This document shows positions 19,087-28,780 of a DNA stretch of 41,737 nt, one piece after another. Source of the stretch: Mycobacterium gordonae. GTDB lineage: Bacteria > Actinomycetota > Actinomycetes > Mycobacteriales > Mycobacteriaceae. The position numbers and the translations under genes were made by a program. The first letter of the stretch is position 1. Each line of letters begins with the position of its first letter. The notes below the pieces were generated by a model. That model made no database searches. It was given only the letters and a program-made list of their open reading frames with translations, and had not been told where the DNA came from. The stretch is from NCBI RefSeq assembly GCF_002101675.1, contig NZ_LQOY01000039.1:1-41737 (forward strand). The letters run 5' to 3'.

Positions 19087-20405
19087 GTACGGAGCAGGTT
19101 CAGTCCGCGGGCGGCGCCGAACGCGCCACACGTCCAGGACGTCAGCGGGGCGACGAGAGTGAGGAAGACGCACCCTAACGCGTGCACGCCGCGGCGCCCG
19201 GCCGGCGCGACTGCGGGCGAGATGAAACCCAGGTAGATCGCCGTCGCGGACGCCGCCGATGCCAGCACCGCGACCCACGCCGCCTGGTTCGGCAGGGTTA
19301 TGGCCGCAATCACCACTGTTGTTGTGACAGTGCTAATCCCGGCGATAGCAAACAGCCATCCCAGTGCGTCAGCGGTTCGGGCGTGCAAGATCAGCACGGC
19401 GCCGGTGACGGCGCCCAGCGCAATGGCGCGGTGGGCGCCGAGCGCGGCGAGTGTGGCCCCGACTGCCGCGGCCGCCGCAGATCCGCCGCGCAGGCCCGCC
19501 AGCAAGCCACTGGCGCGCAGTGCTTTCGCCGTCAGTTCGGTGTCAGGCCTCGGACCCTCCTGATCGATGTCGGGCATAAGGCCGGTCAACCGGATCGACA
19601 ACCGCGGTGCCACCTCGATCAGTCCGAGGCAGACGAGAGCGGTCACCGATCCGACGGCCGGGGTCGGTGCTCCGGTGACTGCGCTGGCCACAGCGGCGGT
19701 CGCGGCAATGCCGGCACCGCACGCCGTGGCGGCTAACACCACTGTGTCGCAATCACTTACGCGGATGGCGAGGACCGCCGTAACGGCCGCGGCCAAGCCG
19801 GCGAGAAATACGTTGAAGGCGCCGGGACCGCCGGGCACCGCGAGCAGACCCGCGACCGCCGCGGACATCGTGGCGATGAGGCTGAGTGCGAGGCAGGCCG
19901 TCCGGTCGCGGCGGATCGGGTTGATGGCCAACGCCGTTGTTACCGCGATCAGTGCGACGGTACCCGCCGCCGCGGCGGAGATGTCGGCATTTCGGACCGC
20001 ACCGGCTGTGTAACGAATCAGCGCCAGCGCACCTGCGGCGGTGCAGCACACGGCGGCTAGGGCGGCGGTCATCCGGCGCAGCGACTGCGGCGGGGGGCCC
20101 AGCGCCGCCGACACCGCATCGGCCTCGTCGTCGTAGCGCAGCGCCGGCGGGCCGGGAATCTGGCGAGTCAGCACCAGTTCGGTACCGTCGCGAACACCGT
20201 TGTGTGCCAAGGTCGTCGAGTTCGGCAAAGCGGAAGCGCCCAGCCGGGCCAAGTGGTATCGCGCTCCCGGTGTCACCCTGCCAAGGGTGTCGACAATCGA
20301 CGGAATCAATTCCGCGACAGGCACGGCGACGGGCAAGGTCAGGTCGGCGGAGGTGCCGTCGGCATGCACCGTGACGCGGCACAGGCCCGGTTCATCTGTA
20401 GGCAT
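19083..20405 (-). CDS. eccD4: ESX-4 type VII secretion core protein EccD4
   Basis: Polytopic subunit lining the ESX membrane pore. The 440-residue protein has an N-terminal ubiquitin-like domain (about 1-85, CRVTVHADGTSADLTLPVAV) and about eleven hydrophobic helices from residue 110 on. ATG 20405 (MPTDEPGLCRVTV) was chosen: it aligns with the M. tuberculosis start (MPTSDPGLRRVTV, recalled) and has -10 TAGCGT exactly 7 bases upstream. An upstream in-frame start would add 16 charged residues lying in the promoter. Equivalent of Rv3448. Confidence 0.92.
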   Translation of the reverse strand: MPTDEPGLCRVTVHADGTSADLTLPVAVPVAELIPSIVDTLGRVTPGARYHLARLGASALPNSTTLAHNGVRDGTELVLTRQIPGPPALRYDDEADAVSAALGPPPQSLRRMTAALAAVCCTAAGALALIRYTAGAVRNADISAAAAGTVALIAVTTALAINPIRRDRTACLALSLIATMSAAVAGLLAVPGGPGAFNVFLAGLAAAVTAVLAIRVSDCDTVVLAATACGAGIAATAAVASAVTGAPTPAVGSVTALVCLGLIEVAPRLSIRLTGLMPDIDQEGPRPDTELTAKALRASGLLAGLRGGSAAAAAVGATLAALGAHRAIALGAVTGAVLILHARTADALGWLFAIAGISTVTTTVVIAAITLPNQAAWVAVLASAASATAIYLGFISPAVAPAGRRGVHALGCVFLTLVAPLTSWTCGAFGAARGLNLLRT

Positions 20406-20497
20406 CGTTGGCACGCTAGCCGGTGCGCGATCGGGCCGTTTCCGGTTGTCCACAGCTGAATTGCGTTGACTGTCGGTGCTGCTAACGTCGCCGAACT
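20406..20497. promoter_or_regulatory. Divergent eccD4/eccC4 promoter region
   Basis: These 92 bases hold both promoters. On the minus strand TAGCGT ends 7 bases before the eccD4 ATG. On the plus strand TTGCGT (20461-20466), 16-base spacer, TAACGT (20483-20488) ends 9 bases before the eccC4 GTG. Both mRNAs would be leaderless or nearly so. No ribosome binding site is visible for either gene. Confidence 0.5.
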
Positions 20498-23400
20498 GTG
20501 GTCATCGAAATCGAGGCCCCGCCGGAGGTGCCGCGATCGGTTGCGTCGGGCACGGTAATGCTGCCGGTGCTGACGGCCGTCGTGGCCATGGGCGTCACCA
20601 GTGCGGTGTTCCTCAACGGCTCGTCGGCGGCGCGAAACCCGGCGTTGCTGGCCGTTCCCGCAATGATGCTCGCCTCAGTAGCCCTGACGATCGGGCGGGG
20701 CCGCCGCCGGGGTGCGGTGATCGGCGGTGAGCGCGACGAGTATCTCGAATACCTTTGCGCGGTGCGCGAGCGGGTCGCCGAAGCCGTTGTTGCCCAAAAT
20801 GTCTCGCTGAATTCGCGCCACCCGGACCCCGGCACGCTGTGGACGTTGATCGGCGGCGCGGAGATGTGGTCGGGGCAATCCGCGGTGGCAGAGCCCTGCT
20901 GGGTCAGGGTCGGTGTCGGCGGTGTCCGGCTCGAACCTCGACTGGAGGCTGCGGCGACACCACCCGCGCGGCGGTGTGATCCTGTCACCGTCGGTGCGCT
21001 GAATCGTTTCGTGCGAACACATTCGACACTGTCGGATGCGCCGGTCGCGATTGCGCTGCGCGCGACGCAGACAGTGACGATCGACGGCGAGCGCAGCCGG
21101 GTGCGCGGGTTGCTTCGCGCCGTCATCTGCCAGCTGGCGGTAGCGCACCCGCCCACCCGGCTGCTGATCGTCGGCGTCGTGACGGACCGGGCCGAGTGGG
21201 ACTGGCTGAAATGGCTCCCGCACAACCAACATCCCGGCGCAACCGATCTGGCCGGACCTGTGCGGTTGGTATACCCGACGCTGACCGCGGCGCGCGATGC
21301 GCTGGCCACACTGGCGCCGCGGCGTGCGGTGATCATCCTCGAGGCAGTCGGCGGCGACAACACCGGAATCACCGGTGCGACCGTGCTCCGGGTCGGCGGT
21401 GATGCGCAGTCACTGACCATCCGAGAATCCGGACGGCGAGACGTGCCGGAAGCACCCGACCATCTCGACCGGCGTGAGGCGGTGGTGTGCGCTCGCCGGA
21501 TGGCGGCCTACGCCGGCCGCCCGCCGCGCGAGGACGCCGACGAGCTGGCGGGAATCGACGACGACCCGGTCGCGTTGTGGCACAACCAAGACCGGCGGCG
21601 AAGTCTGTGTGTCCCGATCGGCACCACCCTTGACGGCAGACGAGTACAGCTCGACATCAAAGAGGCGGCCGAGCATGGCATGGGGCCGCACGGACTGTGC
21701 GTCGGGGCGACCGGATCGGGGAAGTCCGAGCTGCTGCGCACCGTCGCCCTGGGCATGATGGCGCGCAACTCTCCGGAGGTGCTGAACCTGCTGTTGATCG
21801 ACTTCAAAGGTGGCGCAACATTTCTGGACCTGGCACGGGCGCCACATGTGGCAGCCGTCGTCACCAACCTCGCCGACGAGGCGCCCCTGGTCGAACGGAT
21901 GCAGGAGGCGTTGACGGGCGAGATGAACCGTCGCCAACAACTGCTGCGAGCCGCAGGAAGCTTTCCCAGCCTCGCGGCCTACGACCAAGCTCGCGGTGCC
22001 GGGTCGCCGGCTCTGCCGACGCTGTTCATCATCGTCGACGAGTTCTCCGAGTTGCTCAGTCAGCAGCCCGAGTTCGCGGACACCTTCGTGACGATCGGGC
22101 GCCTCGGCCGCTCCCTGGGGATGCACCTGCTGCTGGCCAGTCAACGCCTCGACGAGGGCCGGCTGCGTGGGCTGGAAGCCCACCTGTCCTATCGGATCTG
22201 CCTGAGGACCCTGTCCGCCAGCGAGTCACGCGCAGTGCTGGGCACGGCGGATGCCTATGAGCTGCCCAGCACACCCGGGGCGGGGCTGCTGCGAATCGCC
22301 GGAAGGGAACCGATTCGCTTTCAGGCCGCCTTCGTGTCCGGTCCGTCGCAGGCCGGAGGCACACTCGGGTCGGGAGCGCCGGCCGTACGCCGGTTCACGG
22401 CCGAAATGGTCGGGCCCTTGCAGACAACGGAATCCCGGCGCGGTCCGTCGGTCCTGCAGGCGGTTCTGGACCGGGTCGCGCAGCAGGGACCAGTCGCCCA
22501 TCGGGTCTGGTTACCCCCGCTGCATGCGGCACCCGCCCTCCGAGAGTTGTTAGCCGATTCGGCGCCAACGCCTTTGGCGGTTCCGATCGGCGTCGTCGAC
22601 CGGCCCTACGACCAGGCCCGGGTGCCGCTGCGAGTCGACCTGTCCGGTGCGGGCGGAAACGTCGCGGTCGTCGGGGCACCCCGATCAGGCAAGTCCACAA
22701 CGCTTCGCACCCTCATCACCGCCTTGGCCGCCACCCACGGTCCGGGGCAGGTGCAGTTCTACTGCCTCGACTTCGGCGGCGGTGCGTTATCCCCGATGAA
22801 CGAGATGCCGCATGTCGGTGCGGTCGCCGACCGCGGCCAGCCGGAACTCGTGTGGCGGATGGTCTCCGAAGTGGAGTCTCTGGTGCGCTCGCGGGAAGTC
22901 AGCCTTCGTGATCGCCGGTCACCCGGTTCGCTGCCTGATGTGTTCCTGGTGGTCGACGGGTGGGCGGCCCTGCGCCAGGAATTCGACGCGGTCGCCGACT
23001 CGATCGTCGCTCTTGCGGCCCAGGGGCTTTCGTACGGCGTGCATGTCGTGATCGCGGCGACACGGTGGGCGGAGATGAGGCCGGCACTGAAGGATCAAAT
23101 CGGCACCCGCATCGAGTTGCGGCTCGGGGACCCCGCGGACTCCGAAATCGATCGTCGGCGGGCCCGGCAGGTGCCGGCCGACCGTCCCGGTCGCGGTCTG
23201 TGCGGCGACGGCCTGCACATGATGATCGCGCTGCCGGAGGGGATTGCGTTACATCTCGCCGGCGCACCGGCGCCGCCCATAGCGCTGCTGCCTACCCACG
23301 TCGACTACGACACCACCGTCGGCGAAGACGAAACCCGGATCGTGCTGGGGCTCGAAGAACGCGAATTGGAGTTGGCCACGGTCGATTTCGGACAGCATCC

Positions 23401-24025
23401 GCATCTGCTGATTCTCGGCGACAACGGCTGTGGCAAGACCGCGACGCTGCGGACCCTGTGCCGCGAGATCGTCCGCACCCACACCGCGGCGCAGGCCCGA
23501 CTGTTCCTCGTCGACTTCCGGCGCACTCTGCTAGGTGTCGTCACGTCCGAGCACCTGGGCGGATACGCCGTGTCGCCGCCGGCGTTGAGCGCGGTGGTCC
23601 CTGAGCTGGTCGAACTGCTGGACGCACGGATGCCCGGTGCCGAGATCAGCCAGGCCCAGTTGCAAGCCCGATCCTGGTGGACCGGGCCCGACATCTACCT
23701 CGTGGTCGACGACTACGACCTGATCGCCGCGTCGGCCGCGAACCACCTGCTGCCACTGCTCGAATATCTGCCCTATGCGGCCGATCTCGGACTGCACGTG
23801 ATCGCCGCGCGACGAAGTGGCGGCGCGGCGCGGGCCCTGTTCGAGCCGTTGCTGGCCGGCCTGCGCGCCCTCGGGTGCATGGGTCTGATGATGAGCGGTC
23901 GCGCGGAGGAGGGCACCCTGCTCGGGTCGCGGCCACCCGTGCCGCTGCCACCCGGGCGCGCCACCCTGATCACCCGCCCCGGCGTCGAGGTACTGGTGCA
24001 GGTGGCGTGGAGCCCGCCCGCGTGA
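20498..24025 (+). CDS. eccC4: ESX-4 FtsK/SpoIIIE-family ATPase EccC4
   Basis: The motor and substrate receptor of ESX-4, 1175 residues in one polypeptide. Two transmembrane helices lie at about 16-36 and 42-62. Three ATPase domains follow, with Walker A motifs GATGSGKS (403-410), GAPRSGKS (726-733) and GDNGCGKT (974-981). Walker B is IIVDEFSE in the first, VVDGW in the second and VVDDYD in the third, so only the first keeps the acidic pair expected for catalysis, as is usual in EccC proteins where the distal domains bind substrate signals. Starts at GTG; the stop overlaps the next gene (GTGA). Equivalent of Rv3447c. Confidence 0.95.
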   Translation: MVIEIEAPPEVPRSVASGTVMLPVLTAVVAMGVTSAVFLNGSSAARNPALLAVPAMMLASVALTIGRGRRRGAVIGGERDEYLEYLCAVRERVAEAVVAQNVSLNSRHPDPGTLWTLIGGAEMWSGQSAVAEPCWVRVGVGGVRLEPRLEAAATPPARRCDPVTVGALNRFVRTHSTLSDAPVAIALRATQTVTIDGERSRVRGLLRAVICQLAVAHPPTRLLIVGVVTDRAEWDWLKWLPHNQHPGATDLAGPVRLVYPTLTAARDALATLAPRRAVIILEAVGGDNTGITGATVLRVGGDAQSLTIRESGRRDVPEAPDHLDRREAVVCARRMAAYAGRPPREDADELAGIDDDPVALWHNQDRRRSLCVPIGTTLDGRRVQLDIKEAAEHGMGPHGLCVGATGSGKSELLRTVALGMMARNSPEVLNLLLIDFKGGATFLDLARAPHVAAVVTNLADEAPLVERMQEALTGEMNRRQQLLRAAGSFPSLAAYDQARGAGSPALPTLFIIVDEFSELLSQQPEFADTFVTIGRLGRSLGMHLLLASQRLDEGRLRGLEAHLSYRICLRTLSASESRAVLGTADAYELPSTPGAGLLRIAGREPIRFQAAFVSGPSQAGGTLGSGAPAVRRFTAEMVGPLQTTESRRGPSVLQAVLDRVAQQGPVAHRVWLPPLHAAPALRELLADSAPTPLAVPIGVVDRPYDQARVPLRVDLSGAGGNVAVVGAPRSGKSTTLRTLITALAATHGPGQVQFYCLDFGGGALSPMNEMPHVGAVADRGQPELVWRMVSEVESLVRSREVSLRDRRSPGSLPDVFLVVDGWAALRQEFDAVADSIVALAAQGLSYGVHVVIAATRWAEMRPALKDQIGTRIELRLGDPADSEIDRRRARQVPADRPGRGLCGDGLHMMIALPEGIALHLAGAPAPPIALLPTHVDYDTTVGEDETRIVLGLEERELELATVDFGQHPHLLILGDNGCGKTATLRTLCREIVRTHTAAQARLFLVDFRRTLLGVVTSEHLGGYAVSPPALSAVVPELVELLDARMPGAEISQAQLQARSWWTGPDIYLVVDDYDLIAASAANHLLPLLEYLPYAADLGLHVIAARRSGGAARALFEPLLAGLRALGCMGLMMSGRAEEGTLLGSRPPVPLPPGRATLITRPGVEVLVQVAWSPPA

Positions 24026-25203
24026 ACGCACACCGCGCCGTCATCGCGGCAGGGCCAGGCGCCGTCAGTCGATTGTGTTGTGCCACAGGTGAAAACGATG
24101 GCAGATTGGTGGCGGCGCTGGAGGCGGTAGACGACCCGGTGGCCTTGGTCGACGAACGGCCGGTCGCCGTCGATGCGCTGTGGGGCGCCGTGGTGCGAGG
24201 GCTGTCCGGAGGGCACCGCGGGGTGCTCGTGGTGCACCCGTCGTGGTGGTCGGCGGCCCGGATTGCGGTGGTGGCTGCGGCGGTGCGGACGGTGGCGGGT
24301 GATGAGGGTGCCGCGCGGCCGCGGTCGTGGCTGCTGACGCAACAGGATTCAGCGGTCCTAGTCGAAATCGACCAACGGGTGGTGGCCGTGTCCGGACGCG
24401 ATGCCGTCGCCGTGCCGCGTCTGGGCGATGAACAAGCCGTCGCCGGGGAGGTGGCCCGCGTCATCGCCACCATGACCCAGCGCCGCGTGGTTATCGACGC
24501 CCCTGGTGCGATCCCGGGAGCACCGGCGCTGGCGCGATCGATCACCGCTGCGGTCGCGACCGGGCACGAGGTCACCACCGTCGATGACGCCGAGGTGACC
24601 CGACTGGCCCGCGCGCTCGCGCCGGTTACCAGGGGGGAACCGGTCGCGACCAGGCGCGGGCACCGGAAGTCCCTTTCGCGGCTGGCGGTCGCCGGTGTCA
24701 CAGTCACCGCGGCGAGTCTGGCGCTGCCCGCGGTGACCGCCGAGAAGGACACGCGTCCGGCGATCCGGGCGCAGCCCACGACCGTCCTGGTCGAGGGCAA
24801 CGTCGCACTAACCATCCCGGTCGGCTGGCGAGCCCAGCGGGTCGTCGCCGGGCCGGGCTCGGCCCGGGTGCAGATCACCTCGCCGTCGGATCCCGAAGCG
24901 GCGCTGCACGTCACGCAAACACCGACGCCCGGGGAAACACTCACGGATGCCGCCGACCGCTTGCGCCGGGCGATCGACGCCGAACCGGCCGGTGTCTTCG
25001 TCGACTTCAACCCCGCCGGGGCCAGCGCCGGCCGGCCCGCGGTGACCTACCGCGAAGTCCGTGTGACTCACCACGTGCGCTGGACGGTGCTGGTCGACGG
25101 ATCGCTGCGGATCAGCATCGGATGCCAGAGCCGGCCCGCGGCGGAGGACGCCGTCCGGGACGCCTGCGAGCAGGCCGTGCGGACCGCTCACGCGGTGGGA
25201 TGA
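24022..25203 (+). CDS. Type VII secretion-associated membrane protein (Rv3446c-like)
   Basis: A 393-residue protein of the T7SS-associated family (TIGR03931 type, from memory) found with ESX-4 loci. The N-terminal half resembles a degenerate actin/ASKHA-like fold without clear active residues. A single transmembrane helix lies near 218-240 ([20 protein letters not shown]), followed by a periplasmic domain with a cysteine pair (IGCQSRP, DACEQAV). GTG 24022 overlaps the eccC4 TGA, which decides the start and indicates coupling. Its exact role in ESX-4 is unknown. Confidence 0.85.
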   Translation: MNAHRAVIAAGPGAVSRLCCATGENDGRLVAALEAVDDPVALVDERPVAVDALWGAVVRGLSGGHRGVLVVHPSWWSAARIAVVAAAVRTVAGDEGAARPRSWLLTQQDSAVLVEIDQRVVAVSGRDAVAVPRLGDEQAVAGEVARVIATMTQRRVVIDAPGAIPGAPALARSITAAVATGHEVTTVDDAEVTRLARALAPVTRGEPVATRRGHRKSLSRLAVAGVTVTAASLALPAVTAEKDTRPAIRAQPTTVLVEGNVALTIPVGWRAQRVVAGPGSARVQITSPSDPEAALHVTQTPTPGETLTDAADRLRRAIDAEPAGVFVDFNPAGASAGRPAVTYREVRVTHHVRWTVLVDGSLRISIGCQSRPAAEDAVRDACEQAVRTAHAVG

Positions 25204-25220
25204 GACCCGAGCGAATCAAT

Positions 25221-25246
25221 GGAACCGAACCGGGACCCCGGCGGTC
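25221..25246 (+). promoter_or_regulatory. ECF (SigM-like) promoter candidate for esxU-esxT
   Basis: GGAAC (25221-25225), 16-base spacer, CGGTC (25242-25246), ending 25 bases before the esxU ATG. The -35 is an exact match and the -10 an approximate match to the M. tuberculosis SigM consensus GGAAC-N16-18-CGTCR (recalled). SigM is reported to activate esxU and esxT there. Confidence 0.5.
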
Positions 25247-25271
25247 GAACCAACCGAGAGACAGGAGACAG

Positions 25272-25598
25272 ATGAACGCACACACGGGTACCAGCACCCT
25301 CTCCACCGACTTCGAGTTGATGAGGTCCGTCGCCGCCACCACCGATGAACGCAGCCAGGAGATCCGGGCGATGCTGCACGCTTTCATCGGCCGAATGAGC
25401 GCCGTGCCGCCCTCGGTGTGGGGCGGGCTTGCCGCGGTGCGCTTCAAAGACGTGGTGGATCGATGGAACGCCGAGTCGACGCGGCTGCAGCATGTGCTGC
25501 ACGACATCGCCGAAACCATCCGGCACAACGAGGCCACGCTGCGGGAGGCTGTCCAGACCCATGCCGACCACATCGCCGCCACCGGCGCAAACCTCTGA
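25272..25598 (+). CDS. esxU: WXG100 protein EsxU
   Basis: A 108-residue helical-hairpin protein of the ESAT-6/CFP-10 family, with W50-G51-G52 in the turn ([10 protein letters not shown]). It is expected to pair with EsxT and be exported by ESX-4. AGGAGACAG lies just before ATG 25272, which fixes the start; a longer frame upstream belongs to the previous gene's overlap. No YxxxD/E export signal is seen at its C-terminus (ends [13 protein letters not shown]). It is 68 bases after the preceding gene and 14 bases before esxT. Equivalent of Rv3445c. Confidence 0.93.
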   Translation: MNAHTGTSTLSTDFELMRSVAATTDERSQEIRAMLHAFIGRMSAVPPSVWGGLAAVRFKDVVDRWNAESTRLQHVLHDIAETIRHNEATLREAVQTHADHIAATGANL

Positions 25599-25612
25599 GC
25601 GGGAGGCAAGCC

Positions 25613-25909
25613 GTGGATGCGACGCTGTCCTACAACTTCGACGCCATCGAGCACTCCGTTCGCCAGGAGATTCACACCACAGCCGCCCGCCTCAATGCGG
25701 CGCTGGACGAGCTGCGGTCCCGGATCGCGCCGCTACAGCAGCTCTGGACCCGGCAGGCGGCCGCCGCCTACCAGGCCGAACAGCTGAAATGGCACCAAGC
25801 GGCCACCGCGCTCAACGAGATCCTGGTCGAGTTGGGACATGCGGTCCGCGACGGCGCCGACGAGGTGGCGGGCGCCGATCACCGGGCGGCGGGCAGTTGG
25901 GCGCGGTAG
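25613..25909 (+). CDS. esxT: WXG100-family protein EsxT
   Basis: A 98-residue partner of EsxU. GTG 25613 is preceded by GGGAGG and gives a product aligning with M. tuberculosis EsxT (LSYNFDAIE.SVRQEIHTTAAR, recalled). The turn reads W45-T-R, so the glycine of the WXG motif is missing, as in its orthologue. The C-terminus (GADHRAAGSWAR region) has no clear YxxxD/E. Equivalent of Rv3444c. Confidence 0.93.
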   Translation: MDATLSYNFDAIEHSVRQEIHTTAARLNAALDELRSRIAPLQQLWTRQAAAAYQAEQLKWHQAATALNEILVELGHAVRDGADEVAGADHRAAGSWAR

Positions 25910-25914
25910 TCGTT

Positions 25915-25944
25915 TTGACCTGCGGGGATGCGCGTCGGTAAGCT
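25915..25944 (+). promoter_or_regulatory. SigA promoter for rplM-rpsI
   Basis: TTGACC (25915-25920), 18-base spacer, TAAGCT (25939-25944), immediately after the esxT stop. Transcription from about 25951 would give a leader near 145 bases containing the structured region 25988-26062. Confidence 0.65.
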
Positions 25945-25987
25945 GCTCCGTTGGCGTGCGGTACCTCCGGGTGCCTGCGGGTGCAAA

Positions 25988-26062
25988 GGGGCCTCGGGTC
26001 ACTGTCGGTCGCCGAGACCAGCCCCATCGCAAACGCCTGACCGGCCCCCGGTTCGCACCGGG
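25988..26062 (+). promoter_or_regulatory. Structured leader ahead of rplM
   Basis: An outer stem GGGGC (25988-25992)/GCCCC (26021-26025) is continued by CTCGG (25993-25997)/CCGAG (26012-26016) with a 4-base bulge ACCA on the 3' side. A second hairpin CCCGGT-TCGC-ACCGGG spans 26047-26062, just before the ribosome site (GAAGG). A bulged stem in front of L13 resembles an autoregulatory r-protein leader; no match to a named class can be claimed. Confidence 0.4.
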
Positions 26063-26094
26063 ATCCACCCGAGTGAAAGAAGAAGGTAAGCGCT

Positions 26095-26538
26095 GTGCCT
26101 ACATACGCGCCCAAGGCGGGTGACACCACGAGGTCGTGGTACGTCATCGACGCCACGGACGTCGTGCTTGGCCGCCTTGCCGTAGCGGCGGCGACGCTGC
26201 TGCGCGGCAAGCACAAGCCCACGTTCGCGCCCAATGTCGACGGCGGTGACTTCGTCATCGTCATCAACGCCGAAAAAGTCGCCATCAGCGGCGACAAGCT
26301 GCAGAGCAAGATGGCCTACAACCACTCGGGTTATCCCGGCGGGCTGCGTCAGCGGAGCATCGGTGAGTTGCTGCAAAAGCACCCCGACCGCGTGGTGGAG
26401 AAGGCGATCGTCGGCATGCTGCCCAAGAACAAGCTGAGCCGGCAGATCCAGAAGAAGCTTCGCGTCTACGCAGGCCCGGAGCACCCCCACACCGCTCAGC
26501 AGCCGGTTCCGTTCGAGATCAAGCAGGTGGCGCAGTGA
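26095..26538 (+). CDS. rplM: 50S ribosomal protein L13
   Basis: A 147-residue L13 with W16-Y-V-I-D-A near the start, [18 protein letters not shown], and NHSGYPGGL of the family. The GTG at 26095 follows GAAGG by 8 bases. The TGA overlaps the rpsI start (GTGA), so the two are translationally coupled, the standard L13-S9 arrangement. Equivalent of Rv3443c. Confidence 0.97.
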   Translation: MPTYAPKAGDTTRSWYVIDATDVVLGRLAVAAATLLRGKHKPTFAPNVDGGDFVIVINAEKVAISGDKLQSKMAYNHSGYPGGLRQRSIGELLQKHPDRVVEKAIVGMLPKNKLSRQIQKKLRVYAGPEHPHTAQQPVPFEIKQVAQ

Positions 26539-26990
26539 CCGAGACCAGTCTGGAAACCACCGAGGTGGCAGAAGCCGCGGTCGAGGTCGAGTCGTTCGTG
26601 TTCGAGCGCCCCATCCAGACCGTCGGCCGCCGCAAGGAGGCCGTGGTGCGGGTGCGCCTGGTACCGGGCACCGGCAAGTTCGACCTCAACGGACGCAGCC
26701 TCGAGGACTACTTCCCCAACAAGGTGCACCAGCAGCTCATCAAGGCTCCGCTGGTCACCGTCGAGCGGCTGGAGAGCTACGACATTTACGCGCTGCTGCA
26801 CGGCGGTGGCCCGTCCGGCCAGGCCGGCGCGCTGCGTCTGGGCATCGCCCGCGCCCTGATCGTGGCCAACCCCGAGGACCGGCCGGCGTTGAAGAAGGCC
26901 GGCTTCCTCACCCGTGACCCGCGTGCCACCGAACGCAAGAAGTACGGCCTGAAGAAGGCTCGCAAGGCGCCTCAGTACAGCAAGCGCTGA
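26535..26990 (+). CDS. rpsI: 30S ribosomal protein S9
   Basis: A 151-residue S9. The N-terminal 25 residues are an acidic extension ([18 protein letters not shown]) common in actinobacteria. The core starts at [17 protein letters not shown] and ends with [17 protein letters not shown], whose terminal arginine reaches P-site tRNA. GTG 26535 overlaps the rplM stop by 4 bases. Confidence 0.97.
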   Translation: MTETSLETTEVAEAAVEVESFVFERPIQTVGRRKEAVVRVRLVPGTGKFDLNGRSLEDYFPNKVHQQLIKAPLVTVERLESYDIYALLHGGGPSGQAGALRLGIARALIVANPEDRPALKKAGFLTRDPRATERKKYGLKKARKAPQYSKR

Positions 26991-26997
26991 TCAGCCA

Positions 26998-27070
26998 CCA
27001 CTTTTTGGCTGCGAGCGGGTGTCAGTCGGCGTGTCGCGCCGCTAGTCCGCCCGCTCGCGGCCAAAAGTGG
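26998..27070. terminator. Long imperfect inverted repeat between rpsI and glmM
   Basis: Left arm 26998-27019 (CCACTTTTTGGCTGCGAGCG plus GG) pairs with right arm 27050-27070 (CCCGCTCGCGGCCAAAAGTG plus G) with one bulged T and one G-U type mismatch, leaving a 30-base loop. About 20 bp of stem makes it the largest hairpin in the window. It starts 7 bases after the rpsI stop and ends 38 bases before the glmM ATG. It fits a bidirectional terminator, or a copy of a dispersed intergenic palindrome. Confidence 0.6.
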
Positions 27071-27108
27071 GTATGAGCACTATCGCTATCTGTGAGAGGT
27101 TTGTCCGC

Positions 27109-28446
27109 ATGGGTCGACTATTCGGCACCGACGGCGTCCGTGGAGTCGCCAACCGCGAGTTGACCGCCGAACTGGCGCTCGCGCTGGGCGCTGCCGCGGC
27201 GCGGCACCTGGCCAGTTCCACTGGACCGGGCCGCCGGGTGGCGGTGATCGGCCGTGATCCGCGGGCCAGCGGCGAAATGCTGGAGGCCGCGGTCATCGCG
27301 GGCCTGAGCAGCGAAGGCGTCGACGCACTGCGGGTCGGGGTGCTTCCGACGCCTGCCGTGGCCTACCTGACCGGAGCTTATGACGCCGACTTCGGTGTGA
27401 TGATCTCGGCGTCACACAACCCGATGCCCGACAACGGCATCAAGATCTTCGGCCCCGGCGGACACAAGCTCGACGACGACACCGAAGATCAGATCGAGAA
27501 CCTGGTCGCCGCGGGGCCCGGGCTGCGCCCGGTCGGCGCGGGGATCGGCCGGGTGCTTGACGCCGAGGACGCGGCCGAGCGTTATCTGCGCCATGTCGGC
27601 AAGGCCAGCACCAGCCGACTGGACGGGCTGACCGTCGTGGTCGACTGCGCCCACGGCGCCGCCTCGGTAGCGGCACCGAGCGCCTACCGCGCGGCCGGCG
27701 CCCGCGTCATCGCGATCAACGCCGCACCCAACGGCCTCAATATCAACGACCGCTGTGGTTCCACCCACCTGGAGGCGCTGCGGGCGGCGGTCATCGCGCA
27801 CCGGGCCGACCTGGGAATAGCGCACGACGGTGACGCCGATCGCTGCCTGGCTGTCGACGCGAACGGCGAACTGGTCGACGGCGACACCATCATGGTGGTG
27901 CTGGCCCTGGCGATGAAAGAGGCCGGGGAACTGGCGTCCGACACGCTGGTCGCGACCGTGATGAGCAATCTCGGACTGCACCTGGCCATGCGCGCCGCCG
28001 GGGTGACCGTGCGCACCACCGGTGTCGGTGACCGTTACGTCCTGGAGGAGTTGCGGGCCGGCGACTACAGCCTGGGCGGCGAGCAGTCCGGCCACATCGT
28101 GATGCCGGCGCTGGGCTCCACCGGTGACGGCATTGTCACCGGGCTGCGCCTCATGACCCGGATGGTGCAGACCGGCTCGTCGCTGGCCACTTTGGCGGCG
28201 GCGATGCAAACGTTGCCGCAGGTGCTGATCAATGTCGAGGTCGCTGACAAGGCCAGCGCCGCCGTGGCGCCCTCGGTGCAGACCGCGGTGGCGCAGGCCG
28301 AGGCCGAACTAGGCGACACCGGGCGAATTCTGTTGCGCCCCTCCGGAACCGAGCCACTCATCCGGGTGATGGTGGAGGCCGCCGACTCGGACATCGCGCA
28401 GCGGCTGGCCACCACGGTGGCCGACGCCGTCGGCGCCGCCGGCTAA
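27109..28446 (+). CDS. glmM: Phosphoglucosamine mutase
   Basis: Interconverts glucosamine-6-phosphate and glucosamine-1-phosphate on the path to UDP-GlcNAc. The 445-residue enzyme has the phospho-serine loop ISASHNP (catalytic S102), the magnesium site HDGDADR (D240, D242, D244), the sugar-binding GGEQSGH, and the phosphate-binding RPSGTEP near the end. ATG 27109 was chosen because AGAGG lies 9 bases upstream and [12 protein letters not shown] is the universal start; an earlier in-frame ATG adds residues running into the hairpin. GlmS, the preceding enzyme, is encoded 4.5 kb downstream. Equivalent of Rv3441c. Confidence 0.96.
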   Translation: MGRLFGTDGVRGVANRELTAELALALGAAAARHLASSTGPGRRVAVIGRDPRASGEMLEAAVIAGLSSEGVDALRVGVLPTPAVAYLTGAYDADFGVMISASHNPMPDNGIKIFGPGGHKLDDDTEDQIENLVAAGPGLRPVGAGIGRVLDAEDAAERYLRHVGKASTSRLDGLTVVVDCAHGAASVAAPSAYRAAGARVIAINAAPNGLNINDRCGSTHLEALRAAVIAHRADLGIAHDGDADRCLAVDANGELVDGDTIMVVLALAMKEAGELASDTLVATVMSNLGLHLAMRAAGVTVRTTGVGDRYVLEELRAGDYSLGGEQSGHIVMPALGSTGDGIVTGLRLMTRMVQTGSSLATLAAAMQTLPQVLINVEVADKASAAVAPSVQTAVAQAEAELGDTGRILLRPSGTEPLIRVMVEAADSDIAQRLATTVADAVGAAG

Positions 28447-28455
28447 AAACCGGGT

Positions 28456-28482
28456 GGAACCCCGACGCCCAGTGTGGCGTCG
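28456..28482 (+). promoter_or_regulatory. SigM-type promoter for the EspC-like/WXG gene pair
   Basis: GGAAC (28456-28460), 17-base spacer, CGTCG (28478-28482): an exact match to the recalled SigM consensus GGAAC-N16-18-CGTCR. The start codon ATG 28491 lies 8 bases after the -10, so transcripts would be leaderless. A perfect 7-bp inverted repeat, CGACGCC (28463-28469)/GGCGTCG (28476-28482), lies within it and could instead be a glmM terminator or an operator over the -10. Confidence 0.6.
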
Positions 28483-28490
28483 AAGTGGGT

Positions 28491-28778
28491 ATGGAATTTG
28501 ATAGCGCGGACGTGTGCGGGATCGCTAACCGCATCGACGACGCAGCGGAGCTGATCAATAACGCGGTGGCAAACCACCTGTCCCGGTTGATATTTGACGG
28601 TGCCCGGGCCGGGCGGGCGTATGCCGTGAGCGGTGACAGATTGCGCGCGGAGATTGACCGCCTGGCCGCCGAAGTGTCGCAGTGGGCGCGAGCGGCGGTC
28701 GAGATCGCCGCCGCCTTGCGTGCCGGAGCCGATCGCTACGCCGAGGCCGAGTCGTACGCCGCGGCCCGGATCGCCTGA
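28491..28778 (+). CDS. EspC-like small T7SS protein (Rv3440c-like)
   Basis: A 95-residue all-helical protein with two predicted helices around a turn at FDGARAGRAYAVSGD (35-49) and a C-terminal helix ending DRYAEAESYAAARIA. This layout resembles the EspC/DUF2580 family of T7SS-exported proteins. The C-terminus has Y83-x-x-x-E87 (YAEAE), the T7SS export signature. Start ATG 28491 is preferred over GTG 28485, because the putative SigM -10 ends 8 bases upstream. It is 44 bases after glmM and 2 bases before the next gene. Position and size match Rv3440c, which has no assigned function as far as I recall. Family assignment is by pattern only. Confidence 0.75.
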   Translation: MEFDSADVCGIANRIDDAAELINNAVANHLSRLIFDGARAGRAYAVSGDRLRAEIDRLAAEVSQWARAAVEIAAALRAGADRYAEAESYAAARIA

Positions 28779-28780
28779 TC

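Noticed and set aside
20466..20490. SigM promoter for eccC4 (TTGAC followed by CGTCG)
   Set aside because: CGTCG is present, but there is no GGAAC 16-18 bases upstream; the SigA-like TTGCGT/TAACGT reading is as good or better.
28485..28490. GTG start two codons before the EspC-like ATG
   Set aside because: It lies 2 bases after the putative -10 CGTCG, too close for a transcript from that promoter to include it; neither start has a ribosome site.
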